64,000 bases of DNA, from positions 744,001 to 808,000 of the forward strand of contig NC_009767.1 in assembly GCF_000017805.1 (NCBI RefSeq). The letters are read 5' to 3'. The translations under genes and the position numbers were made by a program. Positions 33,059 to 41,536 of the stretch are shown in pieces. Origin of the DNA: Roseiflexus castenholzii DSM 13941. Its GTDB lineage: Bacteria > Chloroflexota > Chloroflexia > Chloroflexales > Roseiflexaceae. Each line of letters starts with the position of its first letter. The stretch's first letter is position 1. The notes below the pieces were generated by a model. The model was not told the DNA's origin and did not search any database. It saw only the letters and a program-made list of their open reading frames with translations.

Positions 33059-34198
33059 ATGGATTTCGCTCTCAGTGAGCAGCATGAGATGTTACGCCAG
33101 ACGGTGCGCGCATTCGCCGAGCAGGAGGCGCGCCCCACCGCAGCGGCGCGTGATGAGGCGATGGAGTTTCCGGTTGATCTGGTGAAGAAAATGGGGCAGC
33201 TTGGCTTGATGGGTGTGGCAGTGAGCGAGCAGTATGGCGGCGCCGGGCTTGATTATGTATCGTATGCGATTGTGATCGAAGAATTGTCGCGGGTGGATGC
33301 CTCACTCGGCGTCATTGCATCGGTCAACAACTCTCTTGTGTGTTATGGCATTGAAACCTTCGGGACGGAAGACCAGAAACGCGAATTGCTGACACCGCTC
33401 GCCGAAGGACGGATGCTTGGCGCCTTCTCGCTCTCTGAACCCGGCGCCGGTTCGGATGCCGCTGCGCAGAAAACGACGGCAGCGCGCGATGGCGACTACT
33501 ATGTGATTAATGGCATCAAAAACTGGGTGACGAATGGCGATTACGCCGACACGATCATTCTGATGGCCATGACCGATCCTGGCAAAGGTCATCGGGGAAT
33601 CACAGCCTTCCTGGTCGATCCGCGCGAGCCGGGGTGCAGCATCGTGAAGGTCGAACACAAACTGGGCATCCGCAGCGCACACTCCTGCCAGATGGCGTAT
33701 GATAATTATCGTCTGCCGGCGTGGCGACGGCTTGGCGAGGAGGGGCAGGGGTTCAAAATCGCTATGACCATCTTGAATGCCGGGCGGATCGGAATTGCGG
33801 CGCAGGCGGTCGGCATTGCGCAGGGCGCTTACGAAGCGGCGCTCGAATACGCCAAAATCCGTGAACAGTTTGGCAAGCCGATCATCGAAAATCAGGCAAT
33901 CGGATTTACGCTGGCGGATATGGCGACGCGCATCAAGGCGGCGCGCCTGCTGACGTATGAAGCCGCCTGGCGCAAGGATCAGCATCTCGACTTCGTCAGC
34001 GCCGCGTCGATGGCGAAACTGTACGCTTCCGAAACCGCGATGTGGACGGCGACCAAGGCGGTGCAAGTGTTTGGCTCGAACGGCTACTCGAAGGAGTATC
34101 CGGTCGAACGCTACTTCCGCGACGCCAAAATCACCGAGATTTACGAAGGCACGAGCGAAATCCAGCGCCTGGTCATTGCCCGCGAGATTGCACGGTAG
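33059..34198 (+). CDS. Acyl-CoA dehydrogenase (short/branched-chain type)
   Basis: The 379-residue FAD enzyme oxidises acyl-CoA to enoyl-CoA and passes electrons to ETF. Signatures are FSLSEPGAGSDAAAQKTTA (about 123-141), the middle domain NGIKNWVTNGDYAD, and the C-terminal YEGTSEIQRLVIAREIAR, whose Glu after Tyr is the catalytic base position in short-chain enzymes. Length and residues match SCAD/butyryl- or 2-methyl-branched-chain enzymes; the exact chain length is not certain. ATG 33059 follows AAAGGAGGCACGG; the frame is open upstream but that region holds the promoter. Confidence 0.95.
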   Translation: MDFALSEQHEMLRQTVRAFAEQEARPTAAARDEAMEFPVDLVKKMGQLGLMGVAVSEQYGGAGLDYVSYAIVIEELSRVDASLGVIASVNNSLVCYGIETFGTEDQKRELLTPLAEGRMLGAFSLSEPGAGSDAAAQKTTAARDGDYYVINGIKNWVTNGDYADTIILMAMTDPGKGHRGITAFLVDPREPGCSIVKVEHKLGIRSAHSCQMAYDNYRLPAWRRLGEEGQGFKIAMTILNAGRIGIAAQAVGIAQGAYEAALEYAKIREQFGKPIIENQAIGFTLADMATRIKAARLLTYEAAWRKDQHLDFVSAASMAKLYASETAMWTATKAVQVFGSNGYSKEYPVERYFRDAKITEIYEGTSEIQRLVIAREIAR

Positions 34199-34206
34199 TG
34201 CAGCGT

Positions 34207-34824
34207 ATGCGTTCTTTTGCCCGCCTGACCCGAATTGGCATGGTGTTGTGCGTCGTCATGGCGTGCGTGCTGAGCCTTCAGTTGATGGGGCTGGCGGCGG
34301 TCGATCAACCGCGCGGCTCGCAGTGGGCGGAGGCGCGCGCGCGTTGGAATGCGCAGGCGCCGGGTTCGTATCACATTGCTGTGCGGATCGAGGCGCTAGG
34401 AAATGTGTGCGTCCAGCGTCTCGAGGTGCGTGGTGCGTGGGTGCGCCGCGTCATCGAGAACACTTGCGATGCGTTCTGGGTCGATCCGCTCACGGTTGAT
34501 GAATTATTTGCGCTTGCCAGCGACATTGAGAGTATCCCCGCCTCACGCTGTTCGCCATCGCCGCACGACTGCCCGTGCCACCGCGTCTTTACCCTGCGCC
34601 GCATTGAATACGATGCAGCGTATGGCTTTCCAGTCACTATTCTTGCGCGTTCTGAGGTGCAATTCCATCCTGCGGCGCGCGATTTCTGGGAGTATCTCTG
34701 GCAGAACCAACAGTTGCCAACGTGTCAACCGGCGCGGCGTCGTTTCACGGTGCAGGTGTTGTCGCTGACGCCGCTCGCGCCTGAAGACTCAACGCAGACA
34801 TCGGCGATTGAAAAGGTGCAGTAA
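34207..34824 (+). CDS. Exported protein, DUF6174-like
   Basis: The 205-residue protein has an N-terminal hydrophobic segment (IGMVLCVVMACVLSLQLMGL, about 10-29), a signal peptide or anchor. A domain of the DUF6174 kind follows: WNAQAPGSYHIAVRIEALGN, LEVRGAWVRRVIENTCDAFW, TVDELFALASDIES, then RIEYDAAYGFPVTILA. Several Cys (CSPSPHDCPC) could form disulfides outside the cell. A GTG at 34198 overlapping the dehydrogenase stop is an alternative start. Whether it is coupled to the dehydrogenase is unclear; function unknown. Confidence 0.65.
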   Translation: MRSFARLTRIGMVLCVVMACVLSLQLMGLAAVDQPRGSQWAEARARWNAQAPGSYHIAVRIEALGNVCVQRLEVRGAWVRRVIENTCDAFWVDPLTVDELFALASDIESIPASRCSPSPHDCPCHRVFTLRRIEYDAAYGFPVTILARSEVQFHPAARDFWEYLWQNQQLPTCQPARRRFTVQVLSLTPLAPEDSTQTSAIEKVQ

Positions 34825-35139
34825 AGCGTCGTCACGATGGATCAGGAACGACGGCGCTATGCCCACTGCTCCTTGCCGCCGACCGACCGGGCGCCATCCA
34901 CAGGACGTGCACGTCCGCACTGAGCGGATAAAGCTCCGCTGACGTGGAGCGCCGGTTCGGCGCACATCTCCGCACCGCAGCGAGAGCGCAGCAAAGCCCT
35001 TCGCGCGAGCAGTTCGACGGTTCAACGTCGGGCTGTGCGGCGTCGCAGGACACACCGATGTTGTGTTATTGCGACGTGTATTTCTTGGCAATTGAGACAA
35101 CCAGTCGCGCAGCGTCGCAGGACACACCGATGTTGTGTT
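34825..35139. repeat. Gene-free stretch with a 30-bp direct repeat pair
   Basis: No gene is supported. A 30-bp sequence beginning GCGTCGCAGGACACACCGAT occurs at 35040-35069 and again at 35112-35141, separated by 42 bp. The second copy runs straight into the left end of dispersed element A copy 5. Confidence 0.8.
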
Positions 35140-35287
35140 ATACCAATCACCTGTGACCATCCGGCATAGTCACCCCGAGCAGCGCGAGGGGTCTTGCGCG
35201 ACCCGCGCGATTCCTCGCTGCGCTCGGAATGACAAGTCGCTGCGCTCGGAATGACAAGCATGCGGCATCTTCAATCGTCATTGGTGT
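35140..35287 (+). repeat. Dispersed element A, copy 5
   Basis: It runs from ATACCAAT (35140-35147) to a degenerate ATTGGTGT (35280-35287). Its last base is the last base of the phoU stop codon (TAA on the reverse strand, 35289-35287). Confidence 0.88.
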
Positions 35288-35934
35288 TACTCGTTGAGTG
35301 TTTCGTGTGTTGCAGTGGCAAGGTAGACAGTGCGCTCGGCGATGTTCGTCGCGCGGTCGGCGACCCGTTCGAGGGCACGGGTGATGTCGATGGCGGCGAT
35401 GGCGGCATCGAACAATGAGGCGTCGTTGAGCGCCGCCTGACGGAGCGCAGCGATGATTGCACGCCGCCGTGCATCGATCTGGTCATCGAGTGCGGCGACC
35501 GATCGCGCGGCCACAACATCTTCCGCGAGGAAGGCGTCTATGCTGGCGGAGAGCATGTCTTCGGTCATTGCCCCCAACTCCAGCAGTTCCGCCGTCAGCA
35601 GCAGAGGATGCTGCTCGTCTCTGGAACGGCGCACCCGTTCCGCGACCTGTTTGGCGTAATCGCCGATGCGCTCAAGTTCTCCGGCAACCGTGAGCATTGC
35701 CAACACGCGACGCAGGTCGCGCAGGAGCGGTTGCCGCTGTGTGATGAAACGGGCGATGCGGTCTTCGACCGCCTGTTGCAGCGCATTAATATCGGGGTCG
35801 TCGTGAACAACGCGCTGCGCGCCGATAGCGTCGGAACGTCGGAGCGCCTGAAGGCTCTCGTGCAACGCATCTTTCACCCGACGCCCCATCGCATCGAGCG
35901 TGTGCCGCAGATAGTCGTAATCGTGCACCATCAC
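35287..35934 (-). CDS. phoU: PhoU phosphate-transport regulator
   Basis: The 215-residue all-helical protein has two PhoU repeats. Examples are VKDALHESLQALRRSDA, DDPDINALQQAVEDRIARFI, VAGELERIGDYAKQVAERVR (about 83-102) and the second-repeat ITRALERVADRATNIAERTV (about 181-200). The (E/D)R(I/V)(G/A)DxAxN-type motif binds metals. PhoU links the Pst transporter to the PhoR-type kinase and damps phosphate signalling. It is last in the leftward pst operon, 23 bp after pstB. ATG 35931 is an equally good start. Confidence 0.93.
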   Translation of the reverse strand: MMVHDYDYLRHTLDAMGRRVKDALHESLQALRRSDAIGAQRVVHDDPDINALQQAVEDRIARFITQRQPLLRDLRRVLAMLTVAGELERIGDYAKQVAERVRRSRDEQHPLLLTAELLELGAMTEDMLSASIDAFLAEDVVAARSVAALDDQIDARRRAIIAALRQAALNDASLFDAAIAAIDITRALERVADRATNIAERTVYLATATHETLNE

Positions 35935-35957
35935 CAGTTGTCCTACGCCCCCATGCC

Positions 35958-36776
35958 TTACCCGAAGCGCCCGCTGATATAATCTTCGGTGCGTTTATCG
36001 TTGGGTGAGGTGAAAATCTGTTCGGTTGAACCGTACTCGACGAGTTGCCCGGCGCGATCCGCGTCCATCAGGAAGAAGGCGGTGTAGTCCGACACCCGAC
36101 TTGCCTGCTGCATGTTGTGGGTCACAATAATAATCGTATAGTTGCGCCGGAGTTCGAGCATCAACTCTTCGATCTTCAGGGTCGAAATCGGATCGAGCGC
36201 CGAGCAGGGTTCGTCCATCAGGATGACTTCGGGCTGCACTGCCAGCGCGCGCGCGATGCACAAGCGCTGCTGCTGCCCGCCGGAGAGCGCCGTGCCGGGC
36301 TGCTGCAGCTTGTCTTTGACTTCATCCCAGATCGCGGCGCCGCGCAACGCGCGCTCCACCAATTCGTCCGCCTGCGCTTTGGTGCCGCGCCAGCCATTGA
36401 TACGCGGACCGAACATGATGTTGTCGTAGATGCTCTTGGGGAAGGGATTGGGTTTCTGAAACACCATGCCAACCCGCCGCCGCACCTCAACCGGGTCCAC
36501 ATCGGGGTCGTAAATATTTTTGCCGTGGAACAGGATGCGACCCTCAAGGCGCGAACCAGGGATCAGGTCATTCATCCGGTTAATGGCGCGCAGCACCGTG
36601 CTCTTGCCGCACCCCGACGGTCCGATAAACGCCGTAATTCGTTGGCGCTCAATCTGCAAGGTGACGTTCTTTACCGCGCGGAACGAGCCATAATAGATAT
36701 GCGTATCGTGCAGTTCAACGGCATATTTGCCATTCGACTGCGCCGTGTTGATAGACGAACGTTCTGCGACTGCCAT
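35958..36776 (-). CDS. pstB: PstB phosphate ABC-transporter ATPase
   Basis: The 272-residue ATPase has Walker A GPSGCGKSTVLRAINRMNDL (about 52-71), the Q-loop VFQKPNPFPKSIYDNI, the signature LSGGQQQRLCIARAL and Walker B VILMDEPCSALDP (about 181-193), and the H-loop IVTHNMQQASRVSD. It powers phosphate import through PstC and PstA. Its ATG overlaps the pstA stop by one base (TGATG), indicating translational coupling. Residue order matches PstB throughout. Confidence 0.97.
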   Translation of the reverse strand: MAVAERSSINTAQSNGKYAVELHDTHIYYGSFRAVKNVTLQIERQRITAFIGPSGCGKSTVLRAINRMNDLIPGSRLEGRILFHGKNIYDPDVDPVEVRRRVGMVFQKPNPFPKSIYDNIMFGPRINGWRGTKAQADELVERALRGAAIWDEVKDKLQQPGTALSGGQQQRLCIARALAVQPEVILMDEPCSALDPISTLKIEELMLELRRNYTIIIVTHNMQQASRVSDYTAFFLMDADRAGQLVEYGSTEQIFTSPNDKRTEDYISGRFG

Positions 36777-38035
36777 CAGTAACTCCTCTTGAAGCGGTTG
36801 CGCAGCAAGATCGCGGTTGCGTTGAGCAAAAGCAACGTGACGAGCAGCACAATGATCGCGGCGGCGGCAATACTGCGGAACTGCGCGCCCGGCTGCTGCG
36901 TCCAGTTGTAAATCTGGATCGGAATGACGGTAAACTTGTCGAAGACACTATCCGGGAAAAAGACGACGAATGTTGAAGCGCCAACAACGATCAACGGCGC
37001 CGTTTCACCCATAGCGCGCGACATGCTCAAAATCGTGCCGGTCAGAATGCCGGGGAGCGCGTTCGGCAACACATGGTGCCAGACCGTCTGCCACTTCGTT
37101 GCGCCAAGCCCATACGACGCCTGACGGATCGATTGCGGCACAGCACGGATCGCCTCGCGCGCATTGATAATCATAAGCGGCAGCACGAGCAGCGCCATCG
37201 TCAACCCGGCGGAAAGAATCGTGCGCCCGTTCGAGTCGGTTACCCCGAATGTTGCGCCGCTGGTCAACGCTTCGAGTGCGCGCACAAACACCGCCAGGCC
37301 AAGGATGCCGTAAATGATGGAGGGCACGCCTGCCAGATTGTTGATATTCGTCTCGATCAGGCGATAGTACCACGTGTCGCTGGCATACTCTTCCAGATAC
37401 ACGCCACCCAGGATGCCGATTGGAATGGCAAGAAGCATCGTGATCGCAATAACCCATAGCGAACCGAGAATGGCATTCCCGACACCCGCCAGAATGGGGG
37501 AACTGCTCATTGGTCGCGTAAGAAACTCGCGATTGATCCACGAATGAAACTCAAGTTCCGCCCGCGGGAACCGCTCCCGCACCGTCGCCTCAATCCGGTC
37601 GCGTTCGAGCAGCGACTCGGTCAGTTTGTAGGCAGCGACCACTTCGCGCCCGATCACGCGCTCCTCAATCAATTGGAGGACACTCTCTTTTGAGCGTTCA
37701 CTGAACGGTTCATCGCGGTCAAAGCGACGGAAGAGACCGGGAGAGATATTGGCGCGCAGGATTTCGATCAGTTCTTCCTTCGACAACTCCTCAAGCGGAC
37801 GATCCGACAGTTTTTCCGGGTCGATCTTTGTCTGCACCGCGATATAGCCAAACGAGTCATCAACAATCGTATAGAGCAGCGTCGCAAGCGCCAGCAGACC
37901 GATGATCAGCGATGAGAGAAAGAACGCCTGCCACACCTTGCCGCGCAGACGGCGCGCTGCGATGTTCCGATTAATATCGGCGCCTTCCGGCAGATAGCCC
38001 GTCGGACGGTTGCCGGGATTAACAGTCGTGCTCAT
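36776..38035 (-). CDS. pstA: PstA phosphate ABC-transporter permease
   Basis: The 419-residue permease has six C-terminal hydrophobic segments with the permease loop SYGLGATKWQTVWHHVLPNA (about 308-327) and LSMSRAMGETAPLIVVGAS. It is longer than the usual PstA (about 290). Between the first membrane segment (about 38-58) and the rest lies a charged insert of about 120 residues (for example KLSDRPLEELSKEELIEILR), probably external. ATG 38035 follows GGGAGGTC and overlaps the pstC stop by 4 bp. Identification is clear; the insert's role is unknown. Confidence 0.95.
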   Translation of the reverse strand: MSTTVNPGNRPTGYLPEGADINRNIAARRLRGKVWQAFFLSSLIIGLLALATLLYTIVDDSFGYIAVQTKIDPEKLSDRPLEELSKEELIEILRANISPGLFRRFDRDEPFSERSKESVLQLIEERVIGREVVAAYKLTESLLERDRIEATVRERFPRAELEFHSWINREFLTRPMSSSPILAGVGNAILGSLWVIAITMLLAIPIGILGGVYLEEYASDTWYYRLIETNINNLAGVPSIIYGILGLAVFVRALEALTSGATFGVTDSNGRTILSAGLTMALLVLPLMIINAREAIRAVPQSIRQASYGLGATKWQTVWHHVLPNALPGILTGTILSMSRAMGETAPLIVVGASTFVVFFPDSVFDKFTVIPIQIYNWTQQPGAQFRSIAAAAIIVLLVTLLLLNATAILLRNRFKRSY

Positions 38036-39000
38036 TCGTAGACCTCCCGGAAACGCCGCACAACCCAACCGCTCAACAGGTTGAGCAGCAGCGTCATAAA
38101 GAAGAGCACCAGCGCAATGGCGAAGATGCTGGTGTACTGAATGCTGGCATAACTGATGTCGCCGCCGCTGATGCGGGCAATATGGCCGGTCATTGTTTCA
38201 GCCGCTTGTAACGGATTGAAGGTGAAGCGCGGACCGGCGCCGGCTGCCAATGCGACGATCATCGTCTCGCCGACAGCGCGCGACATAGCCACGATGACCG
38301 CCGCCAGAATGCCGGACAATGCCGCCGGAACCACCACACGCACCGATGTTTCGAGCCGCGTGGCGCCAAGCCCATACGATCCCTCGCGGAGTGAACGAGG
38401 CACGGCGCTCAATGCGTCCTCGCTCATCGAGGCGACCAATGGCAGAATCATGATCCCCATCGTTAAGCCGGCGGAGAGCATATTGTAAATCTCGACACGT
38501 TCTTTGCCAAGCAACCCTTGAAGAATAACCGGCGTTACGAAGGTCAGCGCAAAATAGCCGTAGACCACGGTCGGCACGCCTGCCAGCACTTCGAGGATCG
38601 GTTTGAGGTATCCACGCGCGGTCGGCGAAGCGTATTCGCTCAGATAGATCGCCGCTCCCAACCCCAACGGCACCGCGACAAGCAATGCGATAAAACTCGT
38701 CAGCAGCGTTGATGTCATCAGTGGCCAGATGCCGAAGCGTCCGGTTTCCGGTTGCCATGTTGTGGTGCCAAAGAACTCAGTCAAGTTCACTTCGGGTGAG
38801 CCAAAGAACATCCATGCTTCCTGAAACAGCACAATAACAATTGCAGTGGTGGTAAAAATCGAAAGCGCGCCGCAGATAAAGACAATGGTTTCGATGATAT
38901 GCTCTCCGAATCGCCGTTTGCCACGCAGGTTGATCGCACTGCCGCCTACGGCGGCCGCGCGTTCGATACCGACACGCACTTCCTGTTCCATTGGGTTCAT
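38032..39000 (-). CDS. pstC: PstC phosphate ABC-transporter permease
   Basis: The 322-residue permease has six hydrophobic segments, starting with ETIVFICGALSIFTTTAIVI (about 37-56). The permease signature is SYGLGATRLETSVRVVVPAA (about 213-232), followed by AMSRAVGETMIVALAAGAG; LAGVPTVVYGYFAL is the usual loop before it. It pairs with PstA in the membrane. AAGGAGAT precedes ATG 39000. It is separated from pstS by 214 bp containing a strong hairpin. Confidence 0.96.
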   Translation of the reverse strand: MNPMEQEVRVGIERAAAVGGSAINLRGKRRFGEHIIETIVFICGALSIFTTTAIVIVLFQEAWMFFGSPEVNLTEFFGTTTWQPETGRFGIWPLMTSTLLTSFIALLVAVPLGLGAAIYLSEYASPTARGYLKPILEVLAGVPTVVYGYFALTFVTPVILQGLLGKERVEIYNMLSAGLTMGIMILPLVASMSEDALSAVPRSLREGSYGLGATRLETSVRVVVPAALSGILAAVIVAMSRAVGETMIVALAAGAGPRFTFNPLQAAETMTGHIARISGGDISYASIQYTSIFAIALVLFFMTLLLNLLSGWVVRRFREVYE

Positions 39001-39141
39001 ATCTCCTTAGCGGTGAGTCGAGTCTTTTGTGTGCCTGAATGGAGTATAGCACGACTCCATTCCGGTACTCCATTCATTCGATGTGCGGATAAAACGGTTG
39101 CTCCTGCGGTGTCAGCATATGGTGAGCCGATAACGCTTTCC

Positions 39142-39172
39142 GACCGGCGACAGGGCAGCCCTGTCGCCGGTC
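39142..39172 (-). terminator. Strong hairpin between pstS and pstC
   Basis: A perfect 14-bp stem (39142-39155 with 39159-39172) closes a 3-nt loop. It lies 43 bp after the pstS stop and 142 bp before pstC. No T-run follows on the reverse strand, so partial termination or protection of pstS mRNA is more likely than full termination. Confidence 0.7.
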
Positions 39173-39214
39173 GATAGTTCCCGTTTGTGTCCGCTGCTTG
39201 TGTCGGTTGCCGGA

Positions 39215-41224
39215 CTACGGCTTCATTGCGCCCAACCAGTTCAGTTTTGCAACAGTGATCGCCTGTTGGGAGGCGGGGAAGTAGCCGACGTCGAGGACTT
39301 CGTCGTTGACGTAGGTGAGATAGAAGTTGATGAAGTCGGCGACCTGCGGCTTCTCCTTCATAATCTTGGCGTCGGAGTAGATGAACAGCGGGCGCGCCAG
39401 CGGATACGTGCCGCTCTCCGCCGTCTGGTCGTTCGGTTCGACGCCTTCGATCTTCACCGCCTTCAGGCGGTCCTTCTCGGCGATGAAGTAGGCATAGCCG
39501 AAGTAGCCAATGGCGTTCGGGTCGCCTTCGACGCCTTGCACCAGCACGTTGTCGTTCTCGCTCAACTGGATGCCGGGGGCGTTCAGGATCGCCTCCTTGC
39601 CCTTCTTCTCGAACGCCGGGTCCATCACCACTTCGACGAAGAAGTCGAAGGTGCCGGAGTCCGAGCCGGGGCTGAAGAGTTTGATCGGATTGGCGGGCCA
39701 GTCGGGGTTGACGTCCTTCCAGGTTTTCGCTTTGCCGGAGAAGATGTCCGCCAGTTGCGCCTTGGTGAGCGTATCCACAAAGGTGTTGGCCGGATTGACG
39801 ACCACGGCGAGGGCGTCGGTGCCGACGCGGAACTCGACCGGCTCACGCCCGATGGCGCGGCAGTTTTCGACCTCGGCGGGGCGGATGGGGCGGCTGGCGT
39901 TGGAGATGTCGGTCTCGCCCGCCTTGCAGAAGCGCTCGAAGCCCGCGCCGGTGCCGATCGAGTCAATCGTGATATTGCCGGCGTATCCCTCGTCTTTGAA
40001 GCGCTCCGCCATGCGCTGCGTCAGCGGGAAGACTGTCGAAGAGCCGGCTGTGACGATGTTGCCGGTCACGGCGCCCGGATCTACCTCCGGCAGAGCGAGT
40101 TCCATGCCCATTGCCGCGAGCCAGTTGGCTTTTGCGACATTAATCGCCTGTTGGGAGGCGGGGAAGTAGCCGACGTCGAGGACTTCGTCGTTGACGTAGG
40201 TGAGATAGAAGTTGATGAAGTCGGCGACCTGCGGCTTCTCCTTCATAATCTTGGCGTCGGAGTAGATGAACAGCGGGCGCGCCAGCGGATACGTGCCGCT
40301 CTCCGCCGTCTGGTCGTTCGGTTCGACGCCTTCGATCTTCACCGCCTTCAGGCGGTCCTTCTCGGCGATGAAGTAGGCATAGCCGAAGTAGCCAATGGCG
40401 TTCGGGTCGCCTTCGACGCCTTGCACCAGCACGTTGTCGTTCTCGCTCAACTGGATGCCGGGAGCGTTCAGGATCGCCTCCTTGCCCTTCTTCTCGAACG
40501 CCGGGTCCATCACCACTTCGACGAAGAAGTCGAAGGTGCCGGAGTCCGAGCCGGGGCTGAAGAGTTTGATCGGATTGGCGGGCCAGTCGGGGTTGACGTC
40601 CTTCCAGGTTTTCGCTTTGCCGGAGAAGATGTCCGCCAGTTGCGCCTTGGTGAGCGTATCCACAAAGGTGTTGGCCGGATTGACGACCACGGCGAGGGCG
40701 TCGGTGCCGACGCGGAACTCGACCGGCTCACGCCCGATGGCGCGGCAGTTTTCGACCTCGGCGGGGCGGATGGGGCGGCTGGCGTTGGAGATGTCGGTCT
40801 CGCCCGCCTTGCAGAAGCGCTCGAAGCCCGCGCCGGTGCCGATCGAGTCAATCGTGATATTGCCGGCGTATCCCTCGTCTTTGAAGCGCTCCGCCATGCG
40901 CTGCGTCAGCGGGAAGACCGTCGAAGAGCCGGCTGTGACGATGTTGCCGGTCACGGCGCCCGGATCAACATCGGGAAGACCGTCGTAGTCGATCTCTGCG
41001 GCGGGAGCAGGAGTTGGCTGCGCTGGCGCCGGAGTTGCGCCTGTTGCCGGTGGCGCAGTGGGGGCTGCCGTTGGCGCGACTGGCGCTGGCGTTGCTTCTG
41101 CTGGCGCTGTCGTGGGCGCAACCGTCGGTTGAGTCGCTCCACCGCCGCCACATGCGGCGATCAGCGGCGCGATGAGGGCCAACATCAACGCCATTGCGAA
41201 CATTCGCGTTCTGAAGACCTGCAT
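39215..41224 (-). CDS. pstS: Tandem-duplicated PstS phosphate-binding lipoprotein (two domains)
   Basis: The 669-residue protein has a lipoprotein signal with LIAAC (Cys25), a Pro/Ala/Thr linker (about 30-78), and two phosphate-binding domains of about 290 residues each, starting at residues 86 and 381. Both begin VDPGAVTGNIVTAGSSTVFP and contain GTGAGFERFCKAGETDISNA and LFSPGSDSGTFDFFVEVV. The coding DNA repeats with an exact period of 885 bp and very few mismatches, so the duplication is recent or kept alike by gene conversion. PstS captures phosphate for PstCAB. ATG 41224 follows AAAGGAGGAAAGAAGG. It is much longer than usual PstS (about 300-380). Confidence 0.95.
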   Translation of the reverse strand: MQVFRTRMFAMALMLALIAPLIAACGGGGATQPTVAPTTAPAEATPAPVAPTAAPTAPPATGATPAPAQPTPAPAAEIDYDGLPDVDPGAVTGNIVTAGSSTVFPLTQRMAERFKDEGYAGNITIDSIGTGAGFERFCKAGETDISNASRPIRPAEVENCRAIGREPVEFRVGTDALAVVVNPANTFVDTLTKAQLADIFSGKAKTWKDVNPDWPANPIKLFSPGSDSGTFDFFVEVVMDPAFEKKGKEAILNAPGIQLSENDNVLVQGVEGDPNAIGYFGYAYFIAEKDRLKAVKIEGVEPNDQTAESGTYPLARPLFIYSDAKIMKEKPQVADFINFYLTYVNDEVLDVGYFPASQQAINVAKANWLAAMGMELALPEVDPGAVTGNIVTAGSSTVFPLTQRMAERFKDEGYAGNITIDSIGTGAGFERFCKAGETDISNASRPIRPAEVENCRAIGREPVEFRVGTDALAVVVNPANTFVDTLTKAQLADIFSGKAKTWKDVNPDWPANPIKLFSPGSDSGTFDFFVEVVMDPAFEKKGKEAILNAPGIQLSENDNVLVQGVEGDPNAIGYFGYAYFIAEKDRLKAVKIEGVEPNDQTAESGTYPLARPLFIYSDAKIMKEKPQVADFINFYLTYVNDEVLDVGYFPASQQAITVAKLNWLGAMKP

Positions 41225-41339
41225 ACCTTCTTTCCTCCTTTGACCATCTACAACTGTGCGGTTGGAAGCGTGAACGACCGAATGCGGCACAACGCCGTTG
41301 CAACCGGGTCTGAACGCTTCCGAGCCTTGAACGCCGTTG

Positions 41340-41394
41340 AGTATACCTGATTGAAGTTAAATACAAAGAGTCATACTGTTAAGCCTGAGTTAAC
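41340..41394 (-). promoter_or_regulatory. Pho-box-like promoter of pstS
   Basis: On the reverse strand GTTAAC (41394-41389), CTTAAC (41383-41378) and TTTAAC (41361-41356) lie in 11-bp register (the third after 22 bp). They are followed by TATACT (41345-41340) as -10. Eleven-bp-spaced TTAAC units are the form of the cyanobacterial Pho box bound by a PhoB/SphR-type regulator. Confidence 0.6.
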
Positions 41395-41536
41395 CGTTAC
41401 TGTTCTGTATAAATCCCGATCACAAATCGATACCCTTGTCGGAACACAGAAGTGGTATGCTTGAGGCGCACATCCGGTACAAGCCGGCGTCGCCGCGTTG
41501 CGGCGCCAGCGCCTGATCATGACGTCACATATGTAG

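Noticed and set aside
39185..41350. A 721-codon open frame on the + strand opposite pstS
   Set aside because: It is the antisense shadow of the duplicated pstS gene. The reverse strand has a lipobox, ribosome-binding site and clear PstS motifs, and the + frame has no family resemblance.
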